Of a DNA stretch of 64,000 nucleotides, positions 32,736 to 41,636 are shown piece after piece. The notes under the pieces were generated by a model that was given only the letters and a program-made list of their open reading frames with translations, had not been told where the DNA came from and made no database searches. A program made the translations under genes and the position numbers. This DNA is from Nitrosomonas sp. (GTDB taxonomy: Bacteria; Pseudomonadota; Gammaproteobacteria; Burkholderiales; Nitrosomonadaceae), in assembly GCA_016703745.1 (NCBI GenBank), contig JADJBK010000007.1, forward strand, positions 18,263-82,262, read 5' to 3'. Each line of letters starts with the position of its first letter. Position 1 is the stretch's first letter.

Positions 32736-33190
32736 TGTTGAATCAGCCATCGCTGCTGGCATCGCTTTTGCTATTGCTTGTGGCAGGGTGTGCCACCCCG
32801 CCCTATGGCAATTATGTTGATGGTGATGCGCCCAGCCAGAACACAGCCGTGATCGCCAGTGATGCTGCATATCAACTCATGCAGCTTTATCCACCTGCCA
32901 GCACAAAAATCAATATGCAACATCCCACGACTGATCCATTTGGCGTTGCTTTTATGGAAAATCTGCGCAAGGGGGGGTATGCCATCCAGGAGCATGTTAA
33001 AACCAGTCTGGCACAGCCAGATCAGCAGGCTGTCAAGCCGTCTGACGGCATCAGGCTGGCCTATATTTTTGATCAATCCAGTGGTCTGTATCGTCTCTCC
33101 GTCATGATTGATGAACAGATACTGACCCGCGCTTACGTGTCGCATCAAGACACGATGCAACCTGCGGGTTCCTGGGTTATGAAGGAATAG
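32732..33190 (+). CDS. trbH: TrbH, outer-membrane lipoprotein of the core complex (152 aa)
   Basis: The signal peptide ends in the lipobox LVAGC (residues 16-20), so the mature protein is lipidated. TrbH-type proteins take the VirB7 position but are longer. Residues about 37-60 (AVIASDAAYQLMQLYPPAST) match the family's conserved start. It is in the invariant trbG-trbH-trbI order, 8 bp before trbI, behind a GGAGGGG ribosome site that serves trbI. Confidence 0.88.
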   Translation: MMLNQPSLLASLLLLLVAGCATPPYGNYVDGDAPSQNTAVIASDAAYQLMQLYPPASTKINMQHPTTDPFGVAFMENLRKGGYAIQEHVKTSLAQPDQQAVKPSDGIRLAYIFDQSSGLYRLSVMIDEQILTRAYVSHQDTMQPAGSWVMKE

Positions 33191-33198
33191 GAGGGGCT

Positions 33199-34587
33199 AT
33201 GTCAGACACCATGTTGCCTGATGCCTCACCTGATACCGCCCCAAGGAGAGCGGGTGTGCGCCGCGTCAACAATTTGCCTGTCTACATTGTGGTCGGTATA
33301 GCCATGGTCTTTTTGCTCATCATGATGGTTGTGGCGATGAACCGTGCGGAACAACAGAATGTGGCGCACGAAGAAGAAGCAGCTACCGAAACCGGAAATA
33401 CCAATTTATTGGCGGCCATGATTACCGGTGATTTTAAAGAGGGCATCATCGAACCCAAAGCAGCACCGCCGGTTGTTCCCGATACGCAGTCAGAGATAAT
33501 CATTGCGTACCCGGATCATGCTGAGAATCTGGATTTGCCACCATTGCCGCCTGGGGAGCAAATGCATGCCGGGAACCACCCTGATCTGAATCATATTCGC
33601 ATGATGAAGATGCAGCAATTCGAAGATGCGGTTAAGGCGCGCACCAACGTCCCGATGACCGCACCAAGAAGCGCAGCATCCTCTCCTGGTTATGCGCCTT
33701 CAGCTTCAGGCGGCGCACCCGGCAGGGCTGAGCAGTTGGCACAATTGGCAGCGATCAGGCAACAGATCAATGCCCAGGCCAATGATGATCCCACGGCGGC
33801 TTACCAGGCACGGTTACAGCAAATTAAAGACAGTGGGCCTGGAGGTGCGGGTGATGGTACGGATACTGATGGATTAGCCCCGCATTTGCTTCATGCGGAC
33901 ACCAACCGCGCAAATAATGACTATGCAAACTTTGATGCAACGGGGCAGGAAGATCGCTGGAAGCTGGATAGCCAGCCAGTCGCACCCAGAACACCTTATA
34001 GCCTGCTTCCCGGGTTTGTGATACCGGCTGTTTTGATCTCCGGTATTAATTCAGAACTACCCGGCCAGATTCTGGCGCAAGTCAGTCAGGATGTGTATGA
34101 CACCGCTACTGGTAAACACCGTCTGATGCCTCAAGGGGCGCGTCTGGTCGGGGAGTATTCCAGTGAGGTTGCGTTTGGTCAGTCGCGTGTGCTGGTTGCC
34201 TGGCAACGAATCATTTTTCCTGATGGTAAAACAATGGATATCGGAGCCATGCCGGGGACTGATGGAATTGGTCAGTCCGGATTCAATGACAAGACCAATA
34301 ATCACTATCTTCGGATATTCGGATCAGCATTACTAATGTCTGCCGTGATCGCTGGCGCGACCTATAGTCAACGCGATGCAGGCGGCGGAGGGGGAGTATA
34401 CGGACGACAAAACGCCGGTAGCGTATTGAGCCAGTCACTCGGTCAGCAGTTGGGGCAAGCCGCCACGCGCCTGATGATGAAAAATCTCAATATTGCGCCA
34501 ACTTTAGAGATTCGCCCTGGCTTTAGATTCAATGTAGTGGTGACCAAAGACATGGTTTTTTCTAAACCGTATCAGGCATTCAATTAA
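33199..34587 (+). CDS. trbI: TrbI, VirB10-like core protein (462 aa)
   Basis: TrbI spans the envelope. A single membrane helix (VYIVVGIAMVFLLIMMVVAM, residues about 30-49) is followed by a Pro-rich and low-complexity periplasmic stretch, then the VirB10 beta-barrel domain from about residue 260 (PYSLLPGFVIPAVLISGINS, then GQILAQVSQDVYDTATGKHR, IPQG-like LMPQGARLVGEYSS). The end LEIRPGFRFNVVVTKDMVF is the usual C-terminus. Frame and length are normal. Confidence 0.95.
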   Translation: MSDTMLPDASPDTAPRRAGVRRVNNLPVYIVVGIAMVFLLIMMVVAMNRAEQQNVAHEEEAATETGNTNLLAAMITGDFKEGIIEPKAAPPVVPDTQSEIIIAYPDHAENLDLPPLPPGEQMHAGNHPDLNHIRMMKMQQFEDAVKARTNVPMTAPRSAASSPGYAPSASGGAPGRAEQLAQLAAIRQQINAQANDDPTAAYQARLQQIKDSGPGGAGDGTDTDGLAPHLLHADTNRANNDYANFDATGQEDRWKLDSQPVAPRTPYSLLPGFVIPAVLISGINSELPGQILAQVSQDVYDTATGKHRLMPQGARLVGEYSSEVAFGQSRVLVAWQRIIFPDGKTMDIGAMPGTDGIGQSGFNDKTNNHYLRIFGSALLMSAVIAGATYSQRDAGGGGGVYGRQNAGSVLSQSLGQQLGQAATRLMMKNLNIAPTLEIRPGFRFNVVVTKDMVFSKPYQAFN

Positions 34588-34611
34588 TTGATACTACCAA
34601 GGAATGAACGC

Positions 34612-35400
34612 ATGAAATTCCATAAGAAATTAGTCGCTAAATGGGTAGGGGTGCTGTTTATGGCGGGGTTGGCGCAGCCAACCCATACCAGCGGCATTCC
34701 GGTTCTGGATGCGATGAATGTATCGCAAGCCACTATATCGGCAATGGAGAATGTGGCTGCGGTCGTCAAGCAAATCCAGCAATATCAAACCCAATTGCAG
34801 CAGTATGAAAACATGATCAGAAACACCATTGCGCCAGCGGCTTATGTGTGGACGCAAGCGGAATATACGATGAACAGGCTGGTGCAGGCAACGAACACAC
34901 TGAAATACTATAAGTCGCAAGGCGGTATAGACAACTATCTGAACCGGTACAGAAACGCGGGTTACTACAGTAACTCGCCTTGCTTCAAGTTTGGCATTAA
35001 ATGTACTACCGAAGATTGGCGGTTAATGCGGGAAGGGCAGACCAGGAGTACCGATGTACAGAAAATTGCTAACGATGCGTCATTAAGGGGCCTGGAGGTG
35101 CATGAAAGCAGATTGCCCATGGATGCCGCCCATTTGCAAGTGCTGCAATCACGGGCACAAACGGCGGAAGGGAAGATGGAAGCGATCCAGTATGCCAATC
35201 AGCTGGCGGCTTACCATTCCAACCAGTTATTACAGTTACGCTCCATGCTGGTTGCACAATTCAACGCGCAAAACGCCAGAGAACAAGTGCGTATCGATAA
35301 AGAAGCAATACAGCAGGCCTCACACGAGGCATCAACCAGACGGTTGAGTCCAGTTAATTTTCCACCGGCAAAAAAATGGAATGTTCGGGATATATTTTAA
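34612..35400 (+). CDS. trbJ: TrbJ, VirB5-like periplasmic protein (262 aa)
   Basis: The signal peptide (MKFHKKLVAKWVGVLFMAGL) is followed by a helical, coiled-coil-rich body (VVKQIQQYQTQLQQYENMIR at residues about 50-69). TrbJ proteins are minor pilus-associated components. The ATG at 34612 has AAGGAA 8 bp upstream and makes a proper signal peptide; a TTG 24 bp earlier, directly after the trbI stop, would spoil it. The stop leaves 21 bp before trbK. Confidence 0.9.
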   Translation: MKFHKKLVAKWVGVLFMAGLAQPTHTSGIPVLDAMNVSQATISAMENVAAVVKQIQQYQTQLQQYENMIRNTIAPAAYVWTQAEYTMNRLVQATNTLKYYKSQGGIDNYLNRYRNAGYYSNSPCFKFGIKCTTEDWRLMREGQTRSTDVQKIANDASLRGLEVHESRLPMDAAHLQVLQSRAQTAEGKMEAIQYANQLAAYHSNQLLQLRSMLVAQFNAQNAREQVRIDKEAIQQASHEASTRRLSPVNFPPAKKWNVRDIF

Positions 35401-35421
35401 TTTAAACCAAAGGAGTCAATC

Positions 35422-35616
35422 ATGAGAACCAAACAAACAACTATCTTTGCAGCTACTGCAGTATTACTTTTTACCCTGGTCGGATGTGAGGAACCAAAGG
35501 GTGGGTTAGAGCTTAAGGATCCTAAGCCAGAGCTAAAGGGAGACGCGTTGCACTGGACGATAAACGGCCCGGTTGATGCGTCCGGTAACCTTATTGCACC
35601 TGAAGAAGCAAAGTAG
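35422..35616 (+). CDS. trbK: TrbK, entry-exclusion lipoprotein (64 aa)
   Basis: A 22-residue signal peptide ends in the lipobox LVGC, followed by EEPKGGLELKDPKPELKGDA. IncP TrbK is a short inner-membrane-anchored lipoprotein at this position, between trbJ and trbL, that stops entry of a second like plasmid. Size and position fit; sequence conservation of this gene is normally low. The ATG follows AAAGGAG. Confidence 0.82.
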   Translation: MRTKQTTIFAATAVLLFTLVGCEEPKGGLELKDPKPELKGDALHWTINGPVDASGNLIAPEEAK

Positions 35617-35648
35617 TCATTAAATCTTGTTATTAGAGGATCAAACCG

Positions 35649-36791
35649 TTGAATAAACCGAGCCTAGCCCTTCTTTTGTGCGCCCTGACGCTGATGCTGT
35701 TCTCTACTGCTGCATTTGCAGAGTTGGCCTATATCGATCCAGCAACGAACCAAGGTGTCCTCGACCAGGTGACTCAAAAGTTCCTCAGTTCAGCCAAAAA
35801 CTGGCACATCATCTTGGAAGCAGCGGCGACACGCCTGTTCTGGTCACTGGTATTAATGTCAATGGTATGGACATTTGGCATGATGATTCTACGCAAGGCC
35901 GATATAGGGGACTTCTTTGCTGAATTTACCCGCTTCATCATCTTTACAGGGTTTTTTTTCTGGCTGCTAACCAATGCTGTATCAGGACACAACATTGGCG
36001 GCACCATTATTGAATCCATGCAGGTATTGGGTAGCCAAGCTTCAGGGCAGACTGGTCTGGCTCACGGAAATATTGTGGAGATGGCTATAAAGCTATGGCA
36101 CTCGCTCACTCAAAACTTATCTGTCTGGAATCCAGTTGATAGCTTTATTGCCGCTGTTCTCACCCTAATCATTATGATTGTTTTAACTGTTATTGCAGTC
36201 AACATGTTGTTCCTCATAATTTCTTCCTGGGTGCTGTTGTATGCCGGTATCTTTTTCCTGGGTTTTGGTGGTGCGCGGTGGACATCGGACATCGCCATTA
36301 ACTATTTCAGGACGGTATTAAGCGTCGGCATTGAATTGCTTGCGATGACATTGATCATTGGCATTGGCGGTTCCTTTCTGAGTAATTATTACGCAAAAAT
36401 GAACCAGAACATCCTGAACTTTGAAGAGCTGGGGGTCATGTTAATTTCTGCGATTGCATTTTTAATATTGACTTCAAAAATACCCTCAATGCTGTCAAGC
36501 ATTGTGACTGGCGGTGGTTTCAATAGTAGCGGGGTAACTAATTATACGGGGGGTCAGGTAATGGGCGCAGCAGCCACATCGCTGGCCATTGCGAGTATGG
36601 GGATGACCAAGGCAGCAAGTGCATTGGGATCAATCGCTTCAGCAGCGAAAGGCGCCATGGGCAGCAGTAGTGGAATGGATGCGGTTAAGTCAGCAGATTT
36701 TGGATCGATAGGGGGAGAATTTGGCCCGCCCAGGCAGAGTAAGGGCGTATCAAACTATCCTTTTGGAACTCCTCCTGAAAGACCCAAATAA
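35649..36791 (+). CDS. trbL: TrbL, VirB6-like polytopic membrane protein (380 aa)
   Basis: A signal-like first helix and at least five more hydrophobic helices between residues about 50 and 300 (for example FIIFTGFFFWLLTNAVSG and LIIMIVLTVIAVNMLFLIIS), with LLYAGIFFLGFGGARWTSDI as the family's central block. The Gly/Ala/Ser-rich tail (GAAATSLAIASMGMTKAAS) is typical. The start is TTG at 35649 behind AGAGGA; no ATG fits. It forms the inner-membrane channel part of the mating-pair complex. Confidence 0.93.
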   Translation: MNKPSLALLLCALTLMLFSTAAFAELAYIDPATNQGVLDQVTQKFLSSAKNWHIILEAAATRLFWSLVLMSMVWTFGMMILRKADIGDFFAEFTRFIIFTGFFFWLLTNAVSGHNIGGTIIESMQVLGSQASGQTGLAHGNIVEMAIKLWHSLTQNLSVWNPVDSFIAAVLTLIIMIVLTVIAVNMLFLIISSWVLLYAGIFFLGFGGARWTSDIAINYFRTVLSVGIELLAMTLIIGIGGSFLSNYYAKMNQNILNFEELGVMLISAIAFLILTSKIPSMLSSIVTGGGFNSSGVTNYTGGQVMGAAATSLAIASMGMTKAASALGSIASAAKGAMGSSSGMDAVKSADFGSIGGEFGPPRQSKGVSNYPFGTPPERPK

Positions 36792-36815
36792 TATGACCAG
36801 GCAAAAGTATCGCTG

Positions 36816-37100
36816 ATGAAAACATTAACGGTCATTATTTATCTGATGCTACTCGCAAACCCAGCTCACGCCAAAGACGCTTGCGCGACAGTCTTGTGCA
36901 TGGCAGGCATGTTGCAAGGGTCGGGTGTGGTGAGCAATTGCAGTCAACCAGTCGAAGACTATTTCAGCATTGTTAAATTTCTACATGGTGGAATTAGTTG
37001 GAGCAGGACATTTAAAGCGCGTGGAAAATTCCTCAATCAGTGCTCGGCCAACAATGGATGGGGAGACAAAATTAACAAGGCATATGGACGTGTCCTGTAA
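36816..37100 (+). CDS. trbM: TrbM/KikA-like periplasmic protein (94 aa)
   Basis: The signal peptide ends at NPAHA (residues about 15-19) and the mature protein begins KDACATVLCMAGMLQG, the hallmark cysteine motif of TrbM/KikA proteins. Two further cysteines (VSNCSQ, LNQCSAN) suggest two disulfides. Such proteins lie after trbL in IncP-like operons and are not always needed for transfer. Confidence 0.87.
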   Translation: MKTLTVIIYLMLLANPAHAKDACATVLCMAGMLQGSGVVSNCSQPVEDYFSIVKFLHGGISWSRTFKARGKFLNQCSANNGWGDKINKAYGRVL

Positions 37101-37127
37101 CAAAACACTATTCACAATGGAGTCGCC

Positions 37128-37859
37128 ATGCATAGCAAATTAATGATGATCGTCGTGTTAGCACTATTACTTGGCGGGTGTGCCAGCATGAATGAGAGCC
37201 AGAAAAACACCGCACAAGGCACTGGACTAGGTGCAGGCGCAGGTGCCGCCGTTGGCGCAATCATTGGTGCGCTTGCAGGTGATCCCGCCCTTGGTGCAGG
37301 GATTGGCGCCGGTGTAGGTGCAGCCGGTGGCTATATCTGGTCGTCACACATGGAGAACCAGAAAAAACGTATGGAACAGGCGACTGCCGGTACCAATATC
37401 CAGGTCACGCAAACCGAAAACAATCAATTGAAGATGAACATCCCAGGGGATTTTTCATTCGATAGCGGGAGTGCAACCATCAGACCGGATATGTACCCGA
37501 TTTTAAATAGCCTGGCTGATGGATTGCGAAGTAATCCGCAGTCACAAGCCATGATTATCGGGCATACCGATAATACCGGTAGCGATGAGATCAATAATCC
37601 GCTCTCGATTAATCGCGCAGGCAATACACGCGCCTATTTAGTCAGTCAGGGCATCGCATCGAATCGGATTGCCATTGATGGCCGCAGTTCTTACGAGCCG
37701 ATAGCGCCCAATGACAGCCCCGTTAATCGTGCGAAAAACCGCCGGATAGAAGTTTTTATGTTCGAGCCGCAACAACAGCAGCAGCAAATACAACAACCAT
37801 ACCAACAACAACAGCAAATGCAGCAACAATACCAACAGCCAATCCAGCCGGTATATTAA
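37128..37859 (+). CDS. OmpA-family lipoprotein with glycine zipper and Gln-rich tail (243 aa)
   Basis: The lipobox is LLGGC (residues 15-19). A glycine-zipper helix pair follows (TGLGAGAGAAVGAIIGALAG, about 32-51), then an OmpA-like peptidoglycan-binding domain with FDSGSATIRPDMYP, GHTDNTGSDEIN and NRRIEVFMF (about 118-215). The last 30 residues are mostly Gln, from CAA/CAG repeats. It resembles YiaD-type proteins. Within the transfer operon it may anchor the mating channel to the cell wall, an extension seen in some P-type systems. Confidence 0.88.
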   Translation: MHSKLMMIVVLALLLGGCASMNESQKNTAQGTGLGAGAGAAVGAIIGALAGDPALGAGIGAGVGAAGGYIWSSHMENQKKRMEQATAGTNIQVTQTENNQLKMNIPGDFSFDSGSATIRPDMYPILNSLADGLRSNPQSQAMIIGHTDNTGSDEINNPLSINRAGNTRAYLVSQGIASNRIAIDGRSSYEPIAPNDSPVNRAKNRRIEVFMFEPQQQQQQIQQPYQQQQQMQQQYQQPIQPVY

Positions 37860-37862
37860 CAA

Positions 37863-38294
37863 ATGATGGACTTGCCGCCAGACATGCAGGAACGGATTGT
37901 GTGCTCAGTGACTGCAGCGATCAAATATGAAATACCGGCCAATATTTTACTGGCCATCGCTGAGAAAGAGGGTGGCAAGCCGGGTCAATGGGTAAGCAAC
38001 CGTAATGGCACTCACGATGTGGGCACCATGCAATTCAATACGGCCTATCTACCACATGGGATCACAGCGGACGATGTGGCGCAACCAGGTTGTTATCCGT
38101 TTGATTTAGCAGCCTGGCGGGTGCGACAACATCTTAAACATGACCAGGGCGATATCTGGACAAAGGCGGCTAACTATCATTCCCGGACGCCAGAATATAA
38201 CGCCAGGTACCGCGATGATTTAATTGCCAAAGCCGCAAAATGGGCAGTCTGGCTCGAAAATTACCTGATTACAGCAAATCGTCAAGAAAAGTAA
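37863..38294 (+). CDS. trbN: TrbN-like lytic transglycosylase (143 aa)
   Basis: The opening IVCSVTAAIKYEIPANILLAIAEKEGGKPG contains the catalytic-type Glu in a helix (AIAEKEGG, residues about 33-40), followed by THDVGTMQFNTAYL, the usual family motif of TrbN and VirB1-like lysozyme folds. There is no signal peptide in the predicted start; ATG codons at 37863 and 37866 give the same frame. It would open local holes in the peptidoglycan for the pilus. Last gene of the tightly spaced trb block. Confidence 0.85.
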   Translation: MMDLPPDMQERIVCSVTAAIKYEIPANILLAIAEKEGGKPGQWVSNRNGTHDVGTMQFNTAYLPHGITADDVAQPGCYPFDLAAWRVRQHLKHDQGDIWTKAANYHSRTPEYNARYRDDLIAKAAKWAVWLENYLITANRQEK

Positions 38295-38330
38295 TGCGAG
38301 GTTTTATTCCGATTCGCTGTTTGTAATGGA

Positions 38331-38363
38331 CAGGGTTATCCACAAAATACGGGGATAACCCTG
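38331..38363. promoter_or_regulatory. Hairpin with exact DnaA-box sequence
   Basis: CAGGGTTATCC (38331-38341) and GGATAACCCTG (38353-38363) are perfect 11-bp inverted arms with an 11-base loop. TTATCCACA at 38336-38344 is the consensus DnaA box. There is no T-run after the stem, so it is not an obvious terminator. It lies in the 185-bp gap between trbN and a small ORF. Confidence 0.6.
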
Positions 38364-38479
38364 TGTGTAACCAGTGGGCAACCATCCTAAGTACGAGGGT
38401 ACACGATGGACATTGCCGCTGCCTTATTCAGGGCAAAAACCCGATGGCACATTTGTGTTTTGTAAAAGGAGTGCGTGTA

Positions 38480-38686
38480 ATGAAAAAGTCAGAAAATGAA
38501 AGTCAGGAACCAGACCTGAAAACCATGGATGAAGTGATTGACGAGAAGCTCATCGACATGGAAACACCGGGCTTTGCGGCTGAATTCAATCCGCTGGAAG
38601 CGGACAGGATCGGTGCATTTGAAGAAGATGCGCTGAGCGAACAAGATGCCTGGGAAAGCGCCATTGATGTAATCGAGCACACCTAA
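38480..38686 (+). CDS. Small acidic protein upstream of the primase gene (68 aa)
   Basis: The ATG at 38480 is preceded by AAAGGAG, so it is preferred over in-frame starts further upstream. The protein is highly acidic (net charge strongly negative) with LKTMDEVIDEKLIDMETPGF and no hydrophobic segment. I know no named family. It lies 22 bp before the ArdC-primase gene and is likely co-transcribed; small acidic proteins are often found near antirestriction genes, where some mimic DNA, but that role is speculative here. Confidence 0.6.
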   Translation: MKKSENESQEPDLKTMDEVIDEKLIDMETPGFAAEFNPLEADRIGAFEEDALSEQDAWESAIDVIEHT

Positions 38687-38708
38687 TCATAATAGCTAAG
38701 GTAATCCG

Positions 38709-41015
38709 ATGAAACCCAATCGTAACGATGCTACCAAGCCAAAAAAATCATTTCACGAAACCGTCGCTGAGAACCTCATTAAACAGCTCAGGCAGGGCAC
38801 TGCACCCTGGCAAAAGCCGTGGAAACCCGGTGATCCACTTTTAACATTACCCCACAATCCAACAACTGGTAAACGCTACCGTGGAATTAATATCCTCCAT
38901 CTGATGAGTCAGGGGCGTACTGATCCGCGCTGGATGACGTATAGACAGGCAGCAAGTCTGGGCGCGCAAGTGCGCAAGGGTGAGAAAAGCATCCTGATTC
39001 AATACTGGAAGTTCAATGATGAGCGCATTAAAAAAGATGAGCATGGTCAGCCCATTCTGAACAGCGAAGGCAAGCCTGTTAAAGAACAATTCAAGCTCGA
39101 ACGTCCAAAAGCGTTTTACGCCACGGTGTTTAATGCTGAACAGATTGATAATCTACCCAGACTTGAGATTACATCCCCTGACTGGGAACCGATAGAGCGT
39201 GCTGAGCAAATATTACAGGCATCCAAAGCCGTCATCCATCATGGGCAAAATGACCGGGCATTTTACCGATCATCATCTGACGAGATTCACCTGCCGCACA
39301 AAGAGCAATTTCAAAGGCCGGATCAATATTACGCAACCGCATTGCATGAACTGGGTCATTGGACTGGGCATGAGTCACGTCTTAATCGTGATCTGGGTAA
39401 TCCTTTTGGTAGTGAAGCATACGCAAAAGAAGAATTACGCGCTGAAATTGCCAGCATGATTTTAGGTGGTGAACTGGGTATTGGTCATGATCCAGAACAA
39501 CATGCTGCTTATGTGGGTTCATGGATTAAGGTGTTGGAAGACGATCCGAAAGAAATATTTCGTGCGGCTGCCGATGCTGAGAAAATTCAGGATTATGTGC
39601 TTTCATTCTCACAGCAACAAAAAGTTGTTGAACAGGAGGAAATCAGGATGGATCAGATCAAACAGGACGCACTGGCCGACAGTACCCGCCAATACCTGGC
39701 TGTCCCTTATGTTGAAAAAGATCAGGCCAAAGCTGCCGGTGCGAGCTGGGACAATCATGCCAAGTCCTGGTACGTCGGAGACAATGCTGATATTCGCGCA
39801 CTAGAACGCTGGTTGCCGGAGAATGTAGCCAACCAACCGGAACCTGCAATAGATCCTCAGGCGGAATTTACCGAATTATTACGTTCTCATGGCTGCATTG
39901 TAGACGGCCATCATCCGGTGATGGATGGCAGCAAACAAAGAATTAAAGTCGAGCATGACGTTTCCGGCGAAAAATCGGGCTTTTATGTCGCGCATCTTGA
40001 CGGTCATCCTGCCGGATACTTTATCAATAACCGCACCAAGTCCGAGACACGCTGGAAAGCCAAGGGGTATTCTTTAAATGACGAGCAAAAAGCAGTACTT
40101 TCGGCACAAGCTGTCATTCAGCAGCAAAACAGAAAAATCGAGCAACACGAGCAGCAATTGAAGGTGGCTGGGGAAATCAAGGCATTGCTGGCAATCGCAC
40201 CGCTAGCCAATGCCGAGCATCCCTATCTGTTGGACAAAAATGCCCGACCGGGTGATTTAAAGATCGTGCCACAGAATGCGGATGATTTACCAGACGACTC
40301 CATCATCAAAATCGGTCAGGATTGGCAAGCAGCCAAGATATTGCGTGAGGAAAATCCTGGCAGTATTGTTCTAACCGCTGGTGATTTATTGTTACCGGTG
40401 CAAGACATCGATGGCCAGATCTGGAGTGTGCAAACCATACAGCCTGGCGGAGGCAAGTTTTTTGTGACCGGCAGTAAAAAGGAAAGTAATTTCTACGTGG
40501 TTGATGGGCAGGGCAGAGGAGTGGGTGCCCTGGACGATGCACTGATGATCATCATCGCCGAAGGCTATGCGACCGCCGACACTTTATCCCAAAGCCTGGA
40601 TTGCCCGGTGGTTGCCGCATTTGATTCAGGTAATCTGCCCAAGGTCGCTCAAGTCTTGCATGAAAGATACCCGCAGAAGCCGACTGTGATCGCCGGTGAT
40701 GATGATTTCATACAGGAATCGGTCAATGGTACCAATCCTGGCCGGGAAAAAGCCATCGAAGCCGCAAAGCTGGTGAACGGCGAGGCAGTTTTTCCGATTT
40801 TTGCACCGGGTGAGCAAGTGTCAATGAAGCTCAGTGATTTTAATGATCTGGCGAATAAAAGCACTTTAGGGGTTGAGGGTGTTAAGCGCCAGGTTGGTTC
40901 TGTTGCTGCGAGCGCATTGGAACAAGCCAGGGATCAAGGCAGAGCTAGAAAATTGACAAACGGTCTTGAACAAAACCAGCAGGAGAATCAGCAAAAACGA
41001 GCACTGGCCAGGTAA
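38709..41015 (+). CDS. traC: TraC-like primase with N-terminal ArdC antirestriction domain (768 aa)
   Basis: Three regions are visible. Residues about 14-300 form an ArdC module: the ssDNA-binding start (SFHETVAENLIKQLRQGTAP) and a zincin-like peptidase with ALHELGHWTGHESRL (about 211-225). Residues about 327-355 (YLAVPYVEKDQAKAAGASWD) are a DUF5710-type linker. From about 440 a plasmid primase region ends in a Toprim domain (IIIAEGYATADTLSQSL, then AFDSGNLPKVAQVL and IAGDDD, about 614-672). IncP and related TraC proteins enter the recipient with the ssDNA; the ArdC part protects it from restriction. It follows the small acidic ORF by 22 bp. Confidence 0.9.
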   Translation: MKPNRNDATKPKKSFHETVAENLIKQLRQGTAPWQKPWKPGDPLLTLPHNPTTGKRYRGINILHLMSQGRTDPRWMTYRQAASLGAQVRKGEKSILIQYWKFNDERIKKDEHGQPILNSEGKPVKEQFKLERPKAFYATVFNAEQIDNLPRLEITSPDWEPIERAEQILQASKAVIHHGQNDRAFYRSSSDEIHLPHKEQFQRPDQYYATALHELGHWTGHESRLNRDLGNPFGSEAYAKEELRAEIASMILGGELGIGHDPEQHAAYVGSWIKVLEDDPKEIFRAAADAEKIQDYVLSFSQQQKVVEQEEIRMDQIKQDALADSTRQYLAVPYVEKDQAKAAGASWDNHAKSWYVGDNADIRALERWLPENVANQPEPAIDPQAEFTELLRSHGCIVDGHHPVMDGSKQRIKVEHDVSGEKSGFYVAHLDGHPAGYFINNRTKSETRWKAKGYSLNDEQKAVLSAQAVIQQQNRKIEQHEQQLKVAGEIKALLAIAPLANAEHPYLLDKNARPGDLKIVPQNADDLPDDSIIKIGQDWQAAKILREENPGSIVLTAGDLLLPVQDIDGQIWSVQTIQPGGGKFFVTGSKKESNFYVVDGQGRGVGALDDALMIIIAEGYATADTLSQSLDCPVVAAFDSGNLPKVAQVLHERYPQKPTVIAGDDDFIQESVNGTNPGREKAIEAAKLVNGEAVFPIFAPGEQVSMKLSDFNDLANKSTLGVEGVKRQVGSVAASALEQARDQGRARKLTNGLEQNQQENQQKRALAR

Positions 41016-41082
41016 AAAATGATCAATCTCTTTGCCTTTCTCCAAACAAAGCAGCGTTCAATTAGGCGACAGGTTGAGCAGG

Positions 41083-41505
41083 ATGTGCGGCGGTATTGAA
41101 TACCAAAATCAGAAGATTTATTTCCCGCAACCTGATGCGCGGCTGCCTGTGCGTTTACGAAATGGCAATGTCACCTGGGTAACGTGGGGCAGACGCAAGG
41201 ACGAAGCCCTCGGTAAATTTCCAAATGGCGGTTGGGCACGCCTCAATTCCATCAAGAGTGGCAAATGGAAGCCATGGCATCCAAGGCCAGTCTTAATTGT
41301 CGCTGATCAGTTCATGGAAAAAGATCAGGAGAAACAATCCCACTGGGTACCTTTAGGCACAAGCATGATGATTCAAGGGCTATTGGCAGAAAGGAATGAT
41401 GAGCTGCGGGTTTATGTGGTAACAGTCAGCACACCGCCAGAGTATGCCTGGATACATGATCGTTGGCCGAGGTTGGTTCGGCTAGATCAATGCAATGGAC
41501 CCTGA
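41083..41505 (+). CDS. SRAP/HMCES-like protein, 3' end replaced (140 aa)
   Basis: The start MCGGIEYQ puts Cys at position 2, the residue that crosslinks to abasic ssDNA in SRAP (YedK/HMCES) proteins after Met removal. Other family points are the FMEKD glutamate block (residues about 84-88), HWVPLG and WIHDRWP with the catalytic His (about 128). At 140 residues it is shorter than the chromosomal form (about 220). The ATG at 41083 is required to expose Cys2. The last residues (QCNGP) differ from the QDKES ending of the partial copy at 48931-49300, which keeps the native 3' flank; the R-M island entered between them. Confidence 0.82.
   Translation: MCGGIEYQNQKIYFPQPDARLPVRLRNGNVTWVTWGRRKDEALGKFPNGGWARLNSIKSGKWKPWHPRPVLIVADQFMEKDQEKQSHWVPLGTSMMIQGLLAERNDELRVYVVTVSTPPEYAWIHDRWPRLVRLDQCNGP
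41136..41490 (+). repeat. 355-bp direct repeat, left copy
   Basis: From TGCGCGGCTG to GATCAA the DNA is matched at 48931-49285 with about seven scattered mismatches. It covers most of the SRAP gene. The copies have the same orientation and bracket the 7.4-kb restriction-modification island. Confidence 0.93.
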
Positions 41506-41636
41506 TGTGCATGGCGTGGTTTTGTTGGAATTTACAAAAACCAATATAGAATTATCAAAAAATATTTGTGACAGCTCAGCATGAAGCAGGCTGAAGTGGA
41601 TTACCCATGAAGGCGTGACGAAGTAATTCTAATGGG

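Noticed and set aside
38331..38363. A rho-independent terminator after trbN
   Set aside because: The stem is perfect but no T-run follows on either strand; the DnaA-box content suggests another role.
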